The notes beneath the pieces are model-generated. The model was not told where the DNA came from. It did not search any database and saw nothing but the letters and a program-made list of their open reading frames with translations. 64,000 bases of DNA from NCBI RefSeq assembly GCF_036077095.1, contig NZ_CP107960.1, positions 5,704,001-5,768,000 on the forward strand, read 5' to 3'. Made by a program: the position numbers and the translations under genes. The stretch is from Streptomyces sp. NBC_00376 (GTDB lineage: Bacteria; Actinomycetota; Actinomycetes; Streptomycetales; Streptomycetaceae). Position 1 is the first letter of the stretch. Every line of letters starts with the position of its first letter. Below, piece by piece: positions 43,246 to 56,853 of the stretch.

Positions 43246-45444
43246 ATGGGCTTGTCCCGGCTCGCCGCACTGCACGGCGTCGCCACCTCCTACTCCCCGT
43301 CCGCCGATGTGACGGTGACCGTCCCCGACGACACGGTCGTCGCCGTGCTCGCCGCGCTCGGCGTGGACGCCGCAACGCCCGAGGCGGTACGGCGGTCGCT
43401 CGCCGCCGCCGAGTCCGCGGCCCGCTCCCGGCTGCTCCCGCCGACCCTGGTGGTGTGGACCGGTGAGCCGCTGCCCGCGGCCCTGACCGCCCTGCGGCCC
43501 GGCACCACGCTGGACATCGCCCTCGAAGACCCCGGTGCGGCCCCGCCGCCGCGGATGCGCGTCCAGGCCGACCGACCGGATCCGGCCGTTTCGGAACGGG
43601 GCGCCGCCGGCGGGCGCACGGATCCGGGGGACGAAGGGGATGAGAGGGGCGGGGATGCCGGTACGGGGGCGCCCGCGGTCCCCGCCTGGTGGACCGAGCC
43701 GCCGCTCGGGGTGCACCGGCTGGCCGTACGGGCGCCCGGCGGCCGGAGCGCGGCCGGCACGCTCGTCGTCGCCCCGCCCCGGGCGCCCCGCCCGCCCGCC
43801 CGCGCCCACGGCTTCCTCGTCCAGCTCTACTCCCTGCTCTCCGCCCGTTCCTGGGGCATGGGAGACCTCGGGGACCTCGCCGACCTCGCCGCCTGGTCCG
43901 GCCGGACCCTCGGCGCCGGATTCGTCCAGATCAACCCGCTGCACGCCGCCGTGCCCGGCAGCCCCACCGACCCGTCCCCCTACCGCCCCTCGTCGCGGCG
44001 CTTCCCCGACCCCGTGCATCTGCGCGTCGAGTCCGTCCCCGAGTACGGGCACGTGACGGAGCGGGCCGCCCTCGACGACCTGCGCCAGGACGCCGTGGCG
44101 CTCGGCGACACCGTCCTGAACAAGGGCGCCCTGATCGACCGTGACGCCGTCTGGGAGCTCAAGCGCCAGGCGCTCGAACTCGTACGGAAGGTGCCCCTCA
44201 CCCCCGGCCGCCGCGCCGAGTACTGCGACTTCCTGGCCGGGCAGGGACAGGCCCTGGAGGACCACGCCCTGTGGTGCGCGCTCGCCGAGGAGCACGGCTC
44301 CGACTGGCACGCCTGGCCCGCCGGGCTGCGCGACCCCCGCTCCGAGGAGACCGCCCGCGCCCGCGCCGGACTGCTGGACCGGGTCGACTTCCACTGCCGG
44401 CTCGCCTGGCTGACCGACGGTCAGCTCGCCGAAGCCCAGCGCGCCGCCCTCGACGCGGGCATGGCCGTCGGCGTGGTCCACGACCTCGCCGTCGGCGTGC
44501 ACCCCGGCGGCGCCGACGCCTGGGCCCAGCAGGACGCCTTCGCGCACGGCATGTCCGTCGGCGCGCCGCCCGACGCCTTCAACGCCCGGGGCCAGGACTG
44601 GGGCCTGCCGCCCTGGCGCCCGGACGTCCTCGCCGCGTCCGGCTACGCCCCGTACCGCGGACTGCTGCGCGGGCTCCTCGCCCATGCCGGCGCCCTGCGC
44701 ATCGACCACGTCATGGGCCTGTTCCGGCTCTGGTGGGTGCCCGAGGGGCGCCCGCCCACCGAGGGCACCTATGTCACCCACGACGCCGAGGCGATGCTCG
44801 CCGTCCTCGTCCTGGAGGCGCACCGGGCCGGCGCGGTCGTCATGGGGGAGGACCTCGGCACCGTGGAACCGGGGGTCCGCGAGGCGCTGGTCCGGCGCGG
44901 GGTCCTCGGCACCTCCGTCCTCTGGTTCGAACGGGACTGGGCTGACACCGGCCGCCCACTGCCCCCCGAGCAGTGGCGCGAGGACTGCCTGGCGACGGTC
45001 ACCACCCACGACCTGCCGTCCACCGCGGCCCGGCTGACCGGCGACCATGTGACGCTGCGCCACCGCCTCGGCCTGCTCGCCCGCCCCCTGGACCAGGAGC
45101 TGACGGCGGACGCGGCGGACACCGCCGAGTGGCTCGGGTACCTCTCCAGACTCGGCCTGCTCCCCGAGGGCGAGGGCGACGAGGAGGGCTGCGTACGCGC
45201 CGTGCACCGCTTCCTGCTGCGCACTCCCGCCCGGATGACCGGCGTCTGGCTGCCCGACGCGCTCGGTGACCGCCGCCCGCAGAACCTCCCCGGCACCTGG
45301 GACCAGTACCCCAACTGGCGCCTGCCCGTCGCCGACGCGGAGGGCCACCCGGTCACCCTGGAGGAACTGGCCGCCGCGCCCCGCCTGCACCGGCTGATGG
45401 AGGTCTTCGAACCGTGCGCGGACCGCCCGGATCCCACCCGGTGA
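43246..45444 (+). CDS. malQ: 4-alpha-glucanotransferase (amylomaltase)
   Basis: 732 residues. A Streptomyces-type N-terminal extension precedes the GH77 barrel. Landmarks are SWGMGDLGDLADLAAW, QINPLHAAVPGSPTDPSPY, and the catalytic residues: nucleophile Asp in LRIDHVMGLFRLWW, acid/base Glu in VMGEDLGT and stabilising Asp in TTHDLPSTAA. It transfers maltosyl chains between alpha-1,4 glucans in the cytoplasm, feeding maltodextrin and glycogen metabolism. It is translationally coupled to the repeat peptide upstream. A low-complexity insert (about residues 105-145) separates the extension from the barrel. Confidence 0.95.
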   Translation: MGLSRLAALHGVATSYSPSADVTVTVPDDTVVAVLAALGVDAATPEAVRRSLAAAESAARSRLLPPTLVVWTGEPLPAALTALRPGTTLDIALEDPGAAPPPRMRVQADRPDPAVSERGAAGGRTDPGDEGDERGGDAGTGAPAVPAWWTEPPLGVHRLAVRAPGGRSAAGTLVVAPPRAPRPPARAHGFLVQLYSLLSARSWGMGDLGDLADLAAWSGRTLGAGFVQINPLHAAVPGSPTDPSPYRPSSRRFPDPVHLRVESVPEYGHVTERAALDDLRQDAVALGDTVLNKGALIDRDAVWELKRQALELVRKVPLTPGRRAEYCDFLAGQGQALEDHALWCALAEEHGSDWHAWPAGLRDPRSEETARARAGLLDRVDFHCRLAWLTDGQLAEAQRAALDAGMAVGVVHDLAVGVHPGGADAWAQQDAFAHGMSVGAPPDAFNARGQDWGLPPWRPDVLAASGYAPYRGLLRGLLAHAGALRIDHVMGLFRLWWVPEGRPPTEGTYVTHDAEAMLAVLVLEAHRAGAVVMGEDLGTVEPGVREALVRRGVLGTSVLWFERDWADTGRPLPPEQWREDCLATVTTHDLPSTAARLTGDHVTLRHRLGLLARPLDQELTADAADTAEWLGYLSRLGLLPEGEGDEEGCVRAVHRFLLRTPARMTGVWLPDALGDRRPQNLPGTWDQYPNWRLPVADAEGHPVTLEELAAAPRLHRLMEVFEPCADRPDPTR

Positions 45445-45534
45445 CCCCGCCCGGACCTCGCGCCGACTCTGCCCGGAGCCCAGCCCCGGACCCCGTACGG
45501 CACCCCCGGGCGCGCGCCCCTCGCGGGCGTTCGC

Positions 45535-45540
45535 TACGTT
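45535..45540 (+). promoter_or_regulatory. -10 element, leaderless start of the small membrane protein
   Basis: TACGTT (TANNNT form) with six bases to the GTG at 45547 puts the transcription start on the start codon; no Shine-Dalgarno is present. Confidence 0.55.
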
Positions 45541-45546
45541 TGCACC

Positions 45547-45777
45547 GTGGACAAGAAGAACGCTATGCGCGCCGGCGCCGTCGCGGCCGGAACGACGCTG
45601 ATGATGCTGCTCATGTCGTCCCCCGCGCTCGCGCTCACCCGCGACGACGGTGACGACCCGGGGCCCGGCCTGAGCGCGATGGAGACCATCGGCCTCTACG
45701 TCGTGGCACCCATCGTTCTGTTCCTGGTCATCACGGGCCTGGTCATGGTCCTGGACAAGTCCAAGAAGCAGGCCTGA
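45547..45777 (+). CDS. Small membrane protein
   Basis: 76 residues from GTG. Hydrophobic segments at about 9-29 (a signal peptide ending ALALT or a helix) and 47-68 (IGLYVVAPIVLFLVITGLVMV) leave a short acidic loop (DDGDDPGPG) outside the cell and a KSKK tail. This short form is conserved in actinomycetes, with unknown function. No ribosome site; TACGTT ends 6 bases before the GTG, so a leaderless transcript is likely. Confidence 0.8.
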   Translation: MDKKNAMRAGAVAAGTTLMMLLMSSPALALTRDDGDDPGPGLSAMETIGLYVVAPIVLFLVITGLVMVLDKSKKQA

Positions 45778-45926
45778 CACTCCACGCCCGTCCCGAGTGC
45801 GCCGCAGGTACTCCACGAGTACCGAGCGGCGCACACGCATGTCCGCGGCGAGTGCCGGGCGACGCACGCGCCTGCCCGCGGCCGGGCACCCCGCCCGGAG
45901 CCGGGCACCCGGTCCGCGGCGCCCGG

Positions 45927-45932
45927 TAGGTT
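45927..45932 (+). promoter_or_regulatory. -10 element, leaderless start of the LysR gene
   Basis: TAGGTT followed by six bases and the ATG at 45939; no ribosome site is seen. Confidence 0.55.
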
Positions 45933-45938
45933 GCGGCC

Positions 45939-46862
45939 ATGATCGAGTGGGACGTCAAGAAGCTCCGCATCCTGCGCACCCTGCGCGACCGGGGCACGGT
46001 CACCGCCACCGCGCAGGCCCTGCTGATGACCCCCTCCGGCGTCTCGCAGCAGCTCTCCGCCCTGTCCAGGCAACTCGGCGTGCCGCTCCTGGAGGCGCAG
46101 GGCCGACGGGTCCGGCTCACCGACGCCGCGCACCTCGTGCTGCGCCACGCCGAAGCCGTCTTCGCCCAACTGGAGCGCGCCGACGCCGAACTGACCGGCT
46201 ATCTGCGCGGCGAGGCCGGCGAGGTGCGGATCGCGGCGTTCTCCACCGCCGTGTCCGCCCTCGTCGTACCGGCCGTCCAACGGCTGCGCGCCGAGGAACG
46301 GCCGGGCCCCGACGTGCGGGTGCGGGAGGCGGAGGCCGGGCAGGCGTACGAGCTCCTGGCCGCCGGTGACGTAGACCTCGCCCTGTCCCTCGCCGCGCAC
46401 GCCCCGACGGCCCGCGATCCCCGGTTCGCGGTGCTGCCGCTCCTCGCGGACCCCCTGGACGTGGCGTTGCCCGCGGACCACCCGCTCGCCGCCGCGCCCG
46501 CCCTCCGGCTGGCGGACCTCTCCGGCGAGCCGTGGATCTTCGGCGGCTCGGGGCCCTGGTCGCAGATCACGACGGCCGCCTGCGAGGCCGCCGGATTCGT
46601 GCCCGAGCAGGCGCACAGCGCCTCCGGCTGGACGGCGATCCTGGCCATGGTCGAGGCGGGCATGGGAGTGGCGCTGGTCCCGCGCATGGCGTCGGCGGAA
46701 CGCCGCAGCCGGGGCGGCGTGGTGATGCGCGCACTCGACGCCGACCAGCCGCGCCGCCATGTGGTGGCGGCGGTCCGGCAGGGCGCCGAGCGGGGCCCCG
46801 CGGTGGCCAGGGTCCTCGTCGCGCTCACCGCGACAGCCGATTCGTTCACTTCAACTGAATGA
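45939..46862 (+). CDS. LysR-family transcriptional regulator
   Basis: 307 residues. The N-terminal helix-turn-helix (LRILRTLRDRGTVTATAQALL then SGVSQQLSALSRQLG) is followed by a type 2 periplasmic-binding-like effector domain from about residue 90. Members bind a small metabolite and usually control a neighbouring gene. The following gene, allantoicase, starts 55 bp downstream on the same strand, so allantoin or ureide control is possible; LysR regulators more often act on divergent genes. The effector is not predictable. Confidence 0.92.
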   Translation: MIEWDVKKLRILRTLRDRGTVTATAQALLMTPSGVSQQLSALSRQLGVPLLEAQGRRVRLTDAAHLVLRHAEAVFAQLERADAELTGYLRGEAGEVRIAAFSTAVSALVVPAVQRLRAEERPGPDVRVREAEAGQAYELLAAGDVDLALSLAAHAPTARDPRFAVLPLLADPLDVALPADHPLAAAPALRLADLSGEPWIFGGSGPWSQITTAACEAAGFVPEQAHSASGWTAILAMVEAGMGVALVPRMASAERRSRGGVVMRALDADQPRRHVVAAVRQGAERGPAVARVLVALTATADSFTSTE

Positions 46863-46905
46863 ACAGTGCAAAAACTTTCGCTGGACCTAATGGGTCGTCC
46901 GCCGC

Positions 46906-46911
46906 GACAGT
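46906..46911 (+). promoter_or_regulatory. Possible -10 element, leaderless start of allantoicase
   Basis: GACAGT followed by six bases and the ATG at 46918. It is weaker than TANNNT but has the same spacing as its neighbours. Confidence 0.4.
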
Positions 46912-46917
46912 GGACGC

Positions 46918-48057
46918 ATGACCTTCGATCAGAATGAGAACCACCACGAGGACCCCCACGCCAACGACGCGGCCCCGTACGGCGGTGGTGACCCGTACGC
47001 CGACTACCGGACCACCGACCTCCCCTTCACCGAACTCGTCGACCTCGCCGACCGCCGTCTCGGCGCGGGCGTGATCGCCGCCAACGACGAGTTCTTCGCC
47101 CAGCGAGAGAACCTGCTGCTCCGGGAGCGCGCGGTCTTCGACCCCGAGCACTTCGGCCACAAGGGCAAGATCATGGACGGCTGGGAGACCCGCCGCCGAC
47201 GCGGCGCGGACGCCGACAACCCCTTCCCGGCCCCCGGCGAGCACGACTGGGCCCTGATCCGCCTCGGCGCCCCCGGGATCATCCGCGGCATCGTCGTCGA
47301 CACGGCCCACTTCCGCGGCAACTACCCACAGCGCGTATCGATCCAGGCCACCGCGGTCGAGGGCACGCCCAGCCCCGAGGACCTCCTCGCCGACGACGTG
47401 AAGTGGGAGGAGATCGTCCCGACCACCCCCGTGCTCGGCCACGCAGCCAACGGCTTCGAGATCACCGGCGGCCGCCGCTACACCCACATCCGCCTGTGCC
47501 AGCACCCCGACGGCGGCATCGCCCGCCTCCGCGTCCACGGCGAGGTCCTCCCCGACCCGTCCTGGCTCGCCACGCTCGGCACGTTCGACCTGATCTCGGT
47601 CCTGAACGGCGGCAGCTACGAGGACGCCTCCGACCGCTTCTACTCCTCGCCGACCCAGATCATCCTGCCGGGCACCTCCCGCAAGATGGACGACGGCTGG
47701 GAGAACCGCCGCCGCCGGGTCCGCGACACGAACGACTGGGTCCGCTTCCGCCTCCCCGCCCAGGGCGCGGTCCGCGCGGTCGAGATCGACACGGCCTACC
47801 TCAAGGGCAACTCGGCCGGCTGGATCGCCCTCCAGGGCCGCAACGGCGAGACCGGCGAGTGGTTCGAGATCATCCCCCGCACCCGGCTCCAGCCCGACGC
47901 CCTGCACCGCTTCCCGCTCCGCGCCCAGGCGATCGTCACCCACGTCCGCCTCGACGCCTTCCCGGACGGCGGCGTCGCCCGCATGCGCCTGCACGGCAGC
48001 CTGACGGAGTCCGGCACGGCCGAACTGGCCCGCCGCTACGAGGAGTCCGGCGCGTAA
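46918..48057 (+). CDS. alc: Allantoicase
   Basis: 379 residues. Two repeated jelly-roll modules are visible, each with a KMDDGWENRRRR/KIMDGWETRRRR motif and a DTAxxKGN/DTAHFRGN segment, the typical allantoicase duplication. The enzyme hydrolyses allantoate to ureidoglycolate and urea in purine breakdown. No allantoinase, urate oxidase or ureidoglycolate gene is in this window, so the gene stands apart from the rest of the pathway. It follows the LysR gene and may be controlled by it. Confidence 0.94.
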   Translation: MTFDQNENHHEDPHANDAAPYGGGDPYADYRTTDLPFTELVDLADRRLGAGVIAANDEFFAQRENLLLRERAVFDPEHFGHKGKIMDGWETRRRRGADADNPFPAPGEHDWALIRLGAPGIIRGIVVDTAHFRGNYPQRVSIQATAVEGTPSPEDLLADDVKWEEIVPTTPVLGHAANGFEITGGRRYTHIRLCQHPDGGIARLRVHGEVLPDPSWLATLGTFDLISVLNGGSYEDASDRFYSSPTQIILPGTSRKMDDGWENRRRRVRDTNDWVRFRLPAQGAVRAVEIDTAYLKGNSAGWIALQGRNGETGEWFEIIPRTRLQPDALHRFPLRAQAIVTHVRLDAFPDGGVARMRLHGSLTESGTAELARRYEESGA

Positions 48058-48224
48058 GGCCTGTCCGGCGGGTCAGGGCCTCGGACAGGCCCTGACCCGA
48101 CCCCGGCCCCGGGTACCTCCCCGCTCCCGCCCGTCGGACGGCTGCGCGACCGCGCCCGTCCGACGGGCGGTTTCCATACCGGCGGATTCCCGCCCGCACC
48201 TGTCCACCCGGACCGGCCACGGGC

Positions 48225-48230
48225 TACGGT
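48225..48230 (+). promoter_or_regulatory. -10 element, leaderless start of the DUF3592-like gene
   Basis: TACGGT followed by six bases and the ATG at 48237; no ribosome site is seen. Confidence 0.55.
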
Positions 48231-48236
48231 TCTGCG

Positions 48237-48728
48237 ATGCCGAAGGAGAGCAGCACCGGGCCCGAGCGGATAGAACCGACGGGTCCCGTCCTGGCCGTGA
48301 TCGGATGCGCCGTGGGCCTGGTCCTCCTCATCGGTGGCGCGGGCGCGGCGCTGGTCGCCGGAGCCCGTGCGGTGTCGGGAGACGCCGAGGGCGTGGACCT
48401 GGGGCTCCTGATCGCCGCAGGCCTGTTCGCGGCACTCGTCGCCTACGTGGGACTCGGCACGGTGCTCCACCACCGGGACGTGCGGCGGGCGACGCTCCGG
48501 CTCGAAGCCGCCGGGGTCGGGGCGCGGGCGGAAGTGATCGGGGTCGGGCCCGAGGACACGACCGCGGACGGCGGTTCACGGCTGATCTGGATCCGCGTTC
48601 GGGTCGGCGGGACCGGCTTCCCGCCCTTCGAGGCGAGCTTCCCGCGCCCCTACGGCGCGGCGGAAGCGACTGTGGGAGCGGAGATCGAGGTCGTGGTCGA
48701 CCTGGTCGGCAACACGTTCCGGCTGTGA
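48237..48728 (+). CDS. Membrane protein, DUF3592-like
   Basis: 163 residues with two membrane helices (about 18-41 and 54-77), then a soluble C-terminal domain with the strand pattern ARAEVIGVGPED and IWIRVRVGG seen in DUF3592-type proteins, where such domains face the outside. Function is unknown. It is convergent with pepN, sharing a terminator. Confidence 0.75.
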   Translation: MPKESSTGPERIEPTGPVLAVIGCAVGLVLLIGGAGAALVAGARAVSGDAEGVDLGLLIAAGLFAALVAYVGLGTVLHHRDVRRATLRLEAAGVGARAEVIGVGPEDTTADGGSRLIWIRVRVGGTGFPPFEASFPRPYGAAEATVGAEIEVVVDLVGNTFRL

Positions 48729-48763
48729 TCCGACGGCCGGCGGGAAGAGCGGGAAGAGAAGAA

Positions 48764-48794
48764 GGGGCGCCCCCGCCGTAGCGGGAGGCGCCCC
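48764..48794. terminator. Bidirectional terminator between DUF3592-like gene and pepN
   Basis: GGGGCGCCCCCGC and GCGGGAGGCGCCCC form a 13-bp stem with one bulge and a CGTA tetraloop. Confidence 0.85.
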
Positions 48795-48817
48795 TCACTG
48801 CTCGGCCGTCCGGCGCG

Positions 48818-51394
48818 TTACGCCGTGGCCGCCGCCGCGTCCGCGGCGCGGGCCTTCAGGGCGCGCTCGACGCCCGAACGGGACTCCGACATCAGCCGGC
48901 GCAGGGCCGCGCTCGGCTCAGTCGAGGAGAGCCAGGCGTCCGTGGCGTCCAGGGTGTCCTGCGAGACCTGGAGGGCCGGGTAGAGGCCGACCGCGACCTG
49001 CTGGGCCATCTCGTGGCTGCGTGAGTCCCAGACGTCCTTGACCGCGGCGAAGAACTTCTCCGTGTACGGGGCCAGCAGTTCGCGCTGGTCGGTCTGGACG
49101 AAGCCGGCGATGACCGCCTCCTGGAGGGAGTTCGGCAGCTTGTCGGACTCGACGACCGAGGCCCACGCCTCCGCCTTCGCCTCCTCGGTGGGCCGTGCCG
49201 CGCGGGCGGTCGCCGCGTGGAGCTCGCCCGCCGCCGTCTTGTCCCGCTCGTACTCGCCGGCGATCTCGTCCTCATCGAGGAGACCGGTCGCGGCGAGCCG
49301 CTCGACGAACGCCCAGCGCAGCTCGGTGTCGACGGCCAGGCCCTCGATCACCTCCCTGCCGTCGAGCAGCGACTGGAGCAGGTCCGTCTGCTGCGGGGTG
49401 CGGGCCGTCGCCGCGAAGGCGCGCGCCCAGGCCAGCTGGTGGTCGCTGCCCGGCTCCGCCGCGCGCAGGTGCGCGAGGGTGGCCTCGGTCCACTGCGTCA
49501 GCCCGGCCTCGCGCCACTCCGGCGCCGCGTACAGGTCCAGCGCCAGCTTCACCTGGCGGTGCAGCGACTGGACGACGCCGATGTCCGACTCCTTGCCGAT
49601 GCCGGAGAGCACCAGGGCCAGGTAGTCGCGGGTCGCCAGCTCGCCGTCGCGGGTCATGTCCCAGGCGGAGGCCCAGCACAGGGCGCGGGGGAGCGACTCG
49701 GTGAAGTCGCCGAGGTGCTCGGTGACGACGCGCAGCGACTCCTCGTCGAGCCGGACCTTCGCGTACGAGAGGTCGTCGTCGTTGAGCAGGATCACGGCGG
49801 GGCGGGCGGCATTGGCCGGGAACGGCACGGTCGTGCGCGCGCCGTCGACGTCCAGCTCGATGCGGTCCGTACGGACCAGCTTGCCGGAGCCATCGAGGTC
49901 GTAGCAGCCGATGGCGATGCGGTGCGGCCGCAGCGTCGGCTCGCCCTTCGCACCGGCGGGCAGGGCCGGGGCCTCCTGGAGCACGGTGAACGAGGTGACG
50001 TGGCCGTTCTCGTCCGTGGTGAGCTCGGGGCGCAGGACGTTGATGCCAGCCGTCTCCAGCCATGCCTTCGACCAGGTCTTCAGGTCGCGGCCGGAGGTCT
50101 CCTCCAGGGCGCCCAGCAGGTCGGGGAGCCGGGTGTTGCCGAACGCGTGCGCCTTGAAGTACGCCTGGACGCCCTTGAAGAACTCGTCCATGCCGACGTA
50201 CGCCACCAGCTGCTTCAGGACCGAGGCGCCCTTGGCGTAGGTGATCCCGTCGAAGTTGACCAGCACGTCGTCCAGGTCACGGATGTCCGCCATGATCGGG
50301 TGCGTGGAGGGCAGCTGGTCCTGGCGGTAGGCCCAGGTCTTCTCGGTGTTGGCGAACGTGGTCCAGGAGTTCGGCCACTTCGAGCCCTCGGCGTACGCCT
50401 GGCAGGCGACCGAGGTGTACGTGGCGAACGACTCGTTCAGCCACAGGTCGTTCCACCACTCCATGGTGACGAGGTCGCCGAACCACATGTGCGCCAGCTC
50501 GTGCAGGATGGTCTCCGCACGCCGCTCGTACGCCGCGTCCGTCACCTTCGACCGGAACACGTACTGGTCGCGGATGGTGACCGCGCCCGCGTTCTCCATC
50601 GCGCCGGCGTTGAACTCCGGGACGAACAGCTGGTCGTACTTGGCGAACGGGTAGTCGTAGTCGAACTTCTCCTGGAACCAGTCGAAGCCCTGCCGCGTGA
50701 CGTCGAAGATCTCGTCCGCGTCGAGGAACTCGGCCAGCGACGGACGGCAGTAGATGCCGAGCGGTACGGACTGGCCGTCCCTCTCGTAGCTGCTGTGCAC
50801 CGAGTGGTACGGGCCGGCGATCAGCGCCGTGATGTACGACGAGATGCGCGGCGTCGGCTCGAAGGACCAGACGTCGTCCTTCGGCTCGGGCGTCGGCGAG
50901 TTCGAGATGACCGTCCAGCCCTGAGGCGCCTTCACGGTGAACCGGAACGTCGCCTTCAGGTCCGGCTGCTCGAAGCTCGCGAAGACGCGGCGGGCGTCCG
51001 GCACCTCGAACTGGGTGTACAGGTACGCCTGCTGGTCGACCGGGTCGACGAAGCGGTGCAGGCCCTCGCCCGTGTTGGTGTACGCGCAGTCGGCGACGAC
51101 CTTCAGCTCGTTGGAGCCCGCGACCAGGTGCGGCAGAGCGATGCGCGAGTCGCGGAACACGGCCGCGACGTCCAGCGACTTGCCGTTCAGCTCGACCTCG
51201 TGCACGGCCGGGGCGACCAGGTCGATGAAGGTCTCCGCACCGGCTTCGGCGGAGTCGAAGCGCACGGTGGTCACGGACCGGTAGGTGCCGCCCTCCTGCG
51301 CTCCGGAGAGGTCGAGATCGATCTCGTACGCGTCCACGGTCAGCAGGCGCGCCCGCTCCTGTGCCTCTTCGCGGGTCAGATTCGTGCCAGGCAC
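48818..51394 (-). CDS. pepN: Aminopeptidase N, M1 family
   Basis: 858 residues from GTG at 51394 (MPGTNLTREEAQ), preceded by AAGGAG; a longer frame adds 12 residues but crosses that site. M1 landmarks: exopeptidase motif AGAMENAG, zinc site HELAHMWFGDL with the third ligand in LWLNESFA, then an ERAP1-like helical C-terminal domain. It releases N-terminal residues from peptides in the cytoplasm. It is close to the PepN of S. lividans by N-terminal sequence. A paralogue lies 7 kb away (58154-60739). Confidence 0.95.
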   Translation of the reverse strand: MPGTNLTREEAQERARLLTVDAYEIDLDLSGAQEGGTYRSVTTVRFDSAEAGAETFIDLVAPAVHEVELNGKSLDVAAVFRDSRIALPHLVAGSNELKVVADCAYTNTGEGLHRFVDPVDQQAYLYTQFEVPDARRVFASFEQPDLKATFRFTVKAPQGWTVISNSPTPEPKDDVWSFEPTPRISSYITALIAGPYHSVHSSYERDGQSVPLGIYCRPSLAEFLDADEIFDVTRQGFDWFQEKFDYDYPFAKYDQLFVPEFNAGAMENAGAVTIRDQYVFRSKVTDAAYERRAETILHELAHMWFGDLVTMEWWNDLWLNESFATYTSVACQAYAEGSKWPNSWTTFANTEKTWAYRQDQLPSTHPIMADIRDLDDVLVNFDGITYAKGASVLKQLVAYVGMDEFFKGVQAYFKAHAFGNTRLPDLLGALEETSGRDLKTWSKAWLETAGINVLRPELTTDENGHVTSFTVLQEAPALPAGAKGEPTLRPHRIAIGCYDLDGSGKLVRTDRIELDVDGARTTVPFPANAARPAVILLNDDDLSYAKVRLDEESLRVVTEHLGDFTESLPRALCWASAWDMTRDGELATRDYLALVLSGIGKESDIGVVQSLHRQVKLALDLYAAPEWREAGLTQWTEATLAHLRAAEPGSDHQLAWARAFAATARTPQQTDLLQSLLDGREVIEGLAVDTELRWAFVERLAATGLLDEDEIAGEYERDKTAAGELHAATARAARPTEEAKAEAWASVVESDKLPNSLQEAVIAGFVQTDQRELLAPYTEKFFAAVKDVWDSRSHEMAQQVAVGLYPALQVSQDTLDATDAWLSSTEPSAALRRLMSESRSGVERALKARAADAAAATA

Positions 51395-51493
51395 GCGGTC
51401 ATCTCCTTGGTGTGTGACGTTTCCGGTCATCCTTCCACGTCGTGCGCCGGAACGGAGTAGCTATGCGAATGCCACTGCGGTAGCATCAATGGT

Positions 51494-51718
51494 ATGAAGA
51501 TCAGCGTGAGCCTGCCGCAGGAGGATGTCGCCTTCCTCGACGAGTACGCCACGAAGACCGAGGCGGACTCCCGGTCCGCGGTGATCCACGCCGCGATCGA
51601 GCTGCTGCGCACCGCCGGGCTGGAGGCGGAGTACACGGAGGCGTTCGAGGAGTGGGACGCGAGCGAGGACGCCGAGCTCTGGGACCGTACGGTCGGGGAC
51701 GGAATCGCCGATGCGTAG
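51494..51718 (+). CDS. MazE-like ribbon-helix-helix antitoxin
   Basis: 74 residues. The N-terminal KISVSLPQEDVAFLDEYA is a ribbon-helix-helix DNA-binding fold; the acidic C-terminus (EEWDASEDAELWD) should wrap and block the toxin. It overlaps the toxin gene by 8 bases. TAGCAT (51481-51486) ends 7 bases before the ATG and no ribosome site is seen, so the operon may be leaderless. Confidence 0.88.
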   Translation: MKISVSLPQEDVAFLDEYATKTEADSRSAVIHAAIELLRTAGLEAEYTEAFEEWDASEDAELWDRTVGDGIADA

Positions 51719-52058
51719 GGGAGACATCCACCTGGTCGACCTGGAGCCGGCCAGGGGCAGCGAGGCCAACAAGGTCAGGCCGGCCGTGATCGTGTCCAAC
51801 AACGCCGCCAACCAGTCGGTCGAGCTCAATGGCAGAGGCGTCGTCACCGTGGTGCCCCTGACGTCGAACACCACCCGCGTGCTCACGTTCCAGGTCCTTC
51901 TCAGAGCCGGCGAGTGCCGACTGCCGAGGGATTCGAAGGTCCAGTGCGAGCAGGTCCGGGCAGTCACCCCGGACCGCGTCCTGAGGCGGGTGGGCACCGT
52001 TCCCCGCCGGCGCATGGCCGAGATCGACGCCGCCCTGCGACGCCACCTCGCCCTCTGA
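51711..52058 (+). CDS. MazF-family mRNA endoribonuclease toxin
   Basis: 115 residues. The MazF/PemK fold is shown by MRRGDIHLVDLEPARGSE, KVRPAVIVSNN, VTVVPLTSN and VQCEQVRAV. Arg in the KVRPAVI strand and Thr in PLTSN correspond to catalytic positions. It cuts single-stranded mRNA at short motifs when free of the antitoxin. The full length and intact motifs suggest a working toxin. A strong terminator follows 24 bp after the stop. Confidence 0.92.
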   Translation: MRRGDIHLVDLEPARGSEANKVRPAVIVSNNAANQSVELNGRGVVTVVPLTSNTTRVLTFQVLLRAGECRLPRDSKVQCEQVRAVTPDRVLRRVGTVPRRRMAEIDAALRRHLAL

Positions 52059-52082
52059 GCACACCCGGACGAACGCATGCGA

Positions 52083-52114
52083 AAGGGCGGCCACCGCACC
52101 CGGTGGCCGCCCTT
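52083..52114. terminator. Terminator between mazF and asd
   Basis: AAGGGCGGCCACCG and CGGTGGCCGCCCTT form a perfect 14-bp stem with a 4-nt loop. It serves both convergent genes. Confidence 0.9.
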
Positions 52115-52134
52115 CCGCACGTGTCCGTCCGGCG

Positions 52135-56659
<4,525 letters not shown>

Positions 56660-56853
56660 CAGCATCCCTGGATATGAAAGAGAGAGTCCGGAATTCGGTA
56701 CCGGATGACCGCTCACCCTTTCGTAAATGACAGGGGTTTGTGGAGAGTTGACGGGCGTGAGATGTGGACATGGCAGAATCCCGCCACTGGTACTGATGTG
56801 CCATCAGGGATGAAACGGTCGATAAGTGGCTCCTGTGGCCCGCCCCGCCGCTC

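Noticed and set aside
41124..43286. Minus-strand frame with SLVSG/SLVRG repeats extending from the GH84 gene
   Set aside because: It is the opposite-strand reading of the PLTSE repeat and crosses the GH84 gene in a different frame; no start signal.
42928..45867. 979-residue open frame on the minus strand opposite malQ
   Set aside because: It lacks a ribosome site, is antisense to clear GH77 catalytic motifs, and its composition is that expected of the opposite strand of GC-rich coding DNA.
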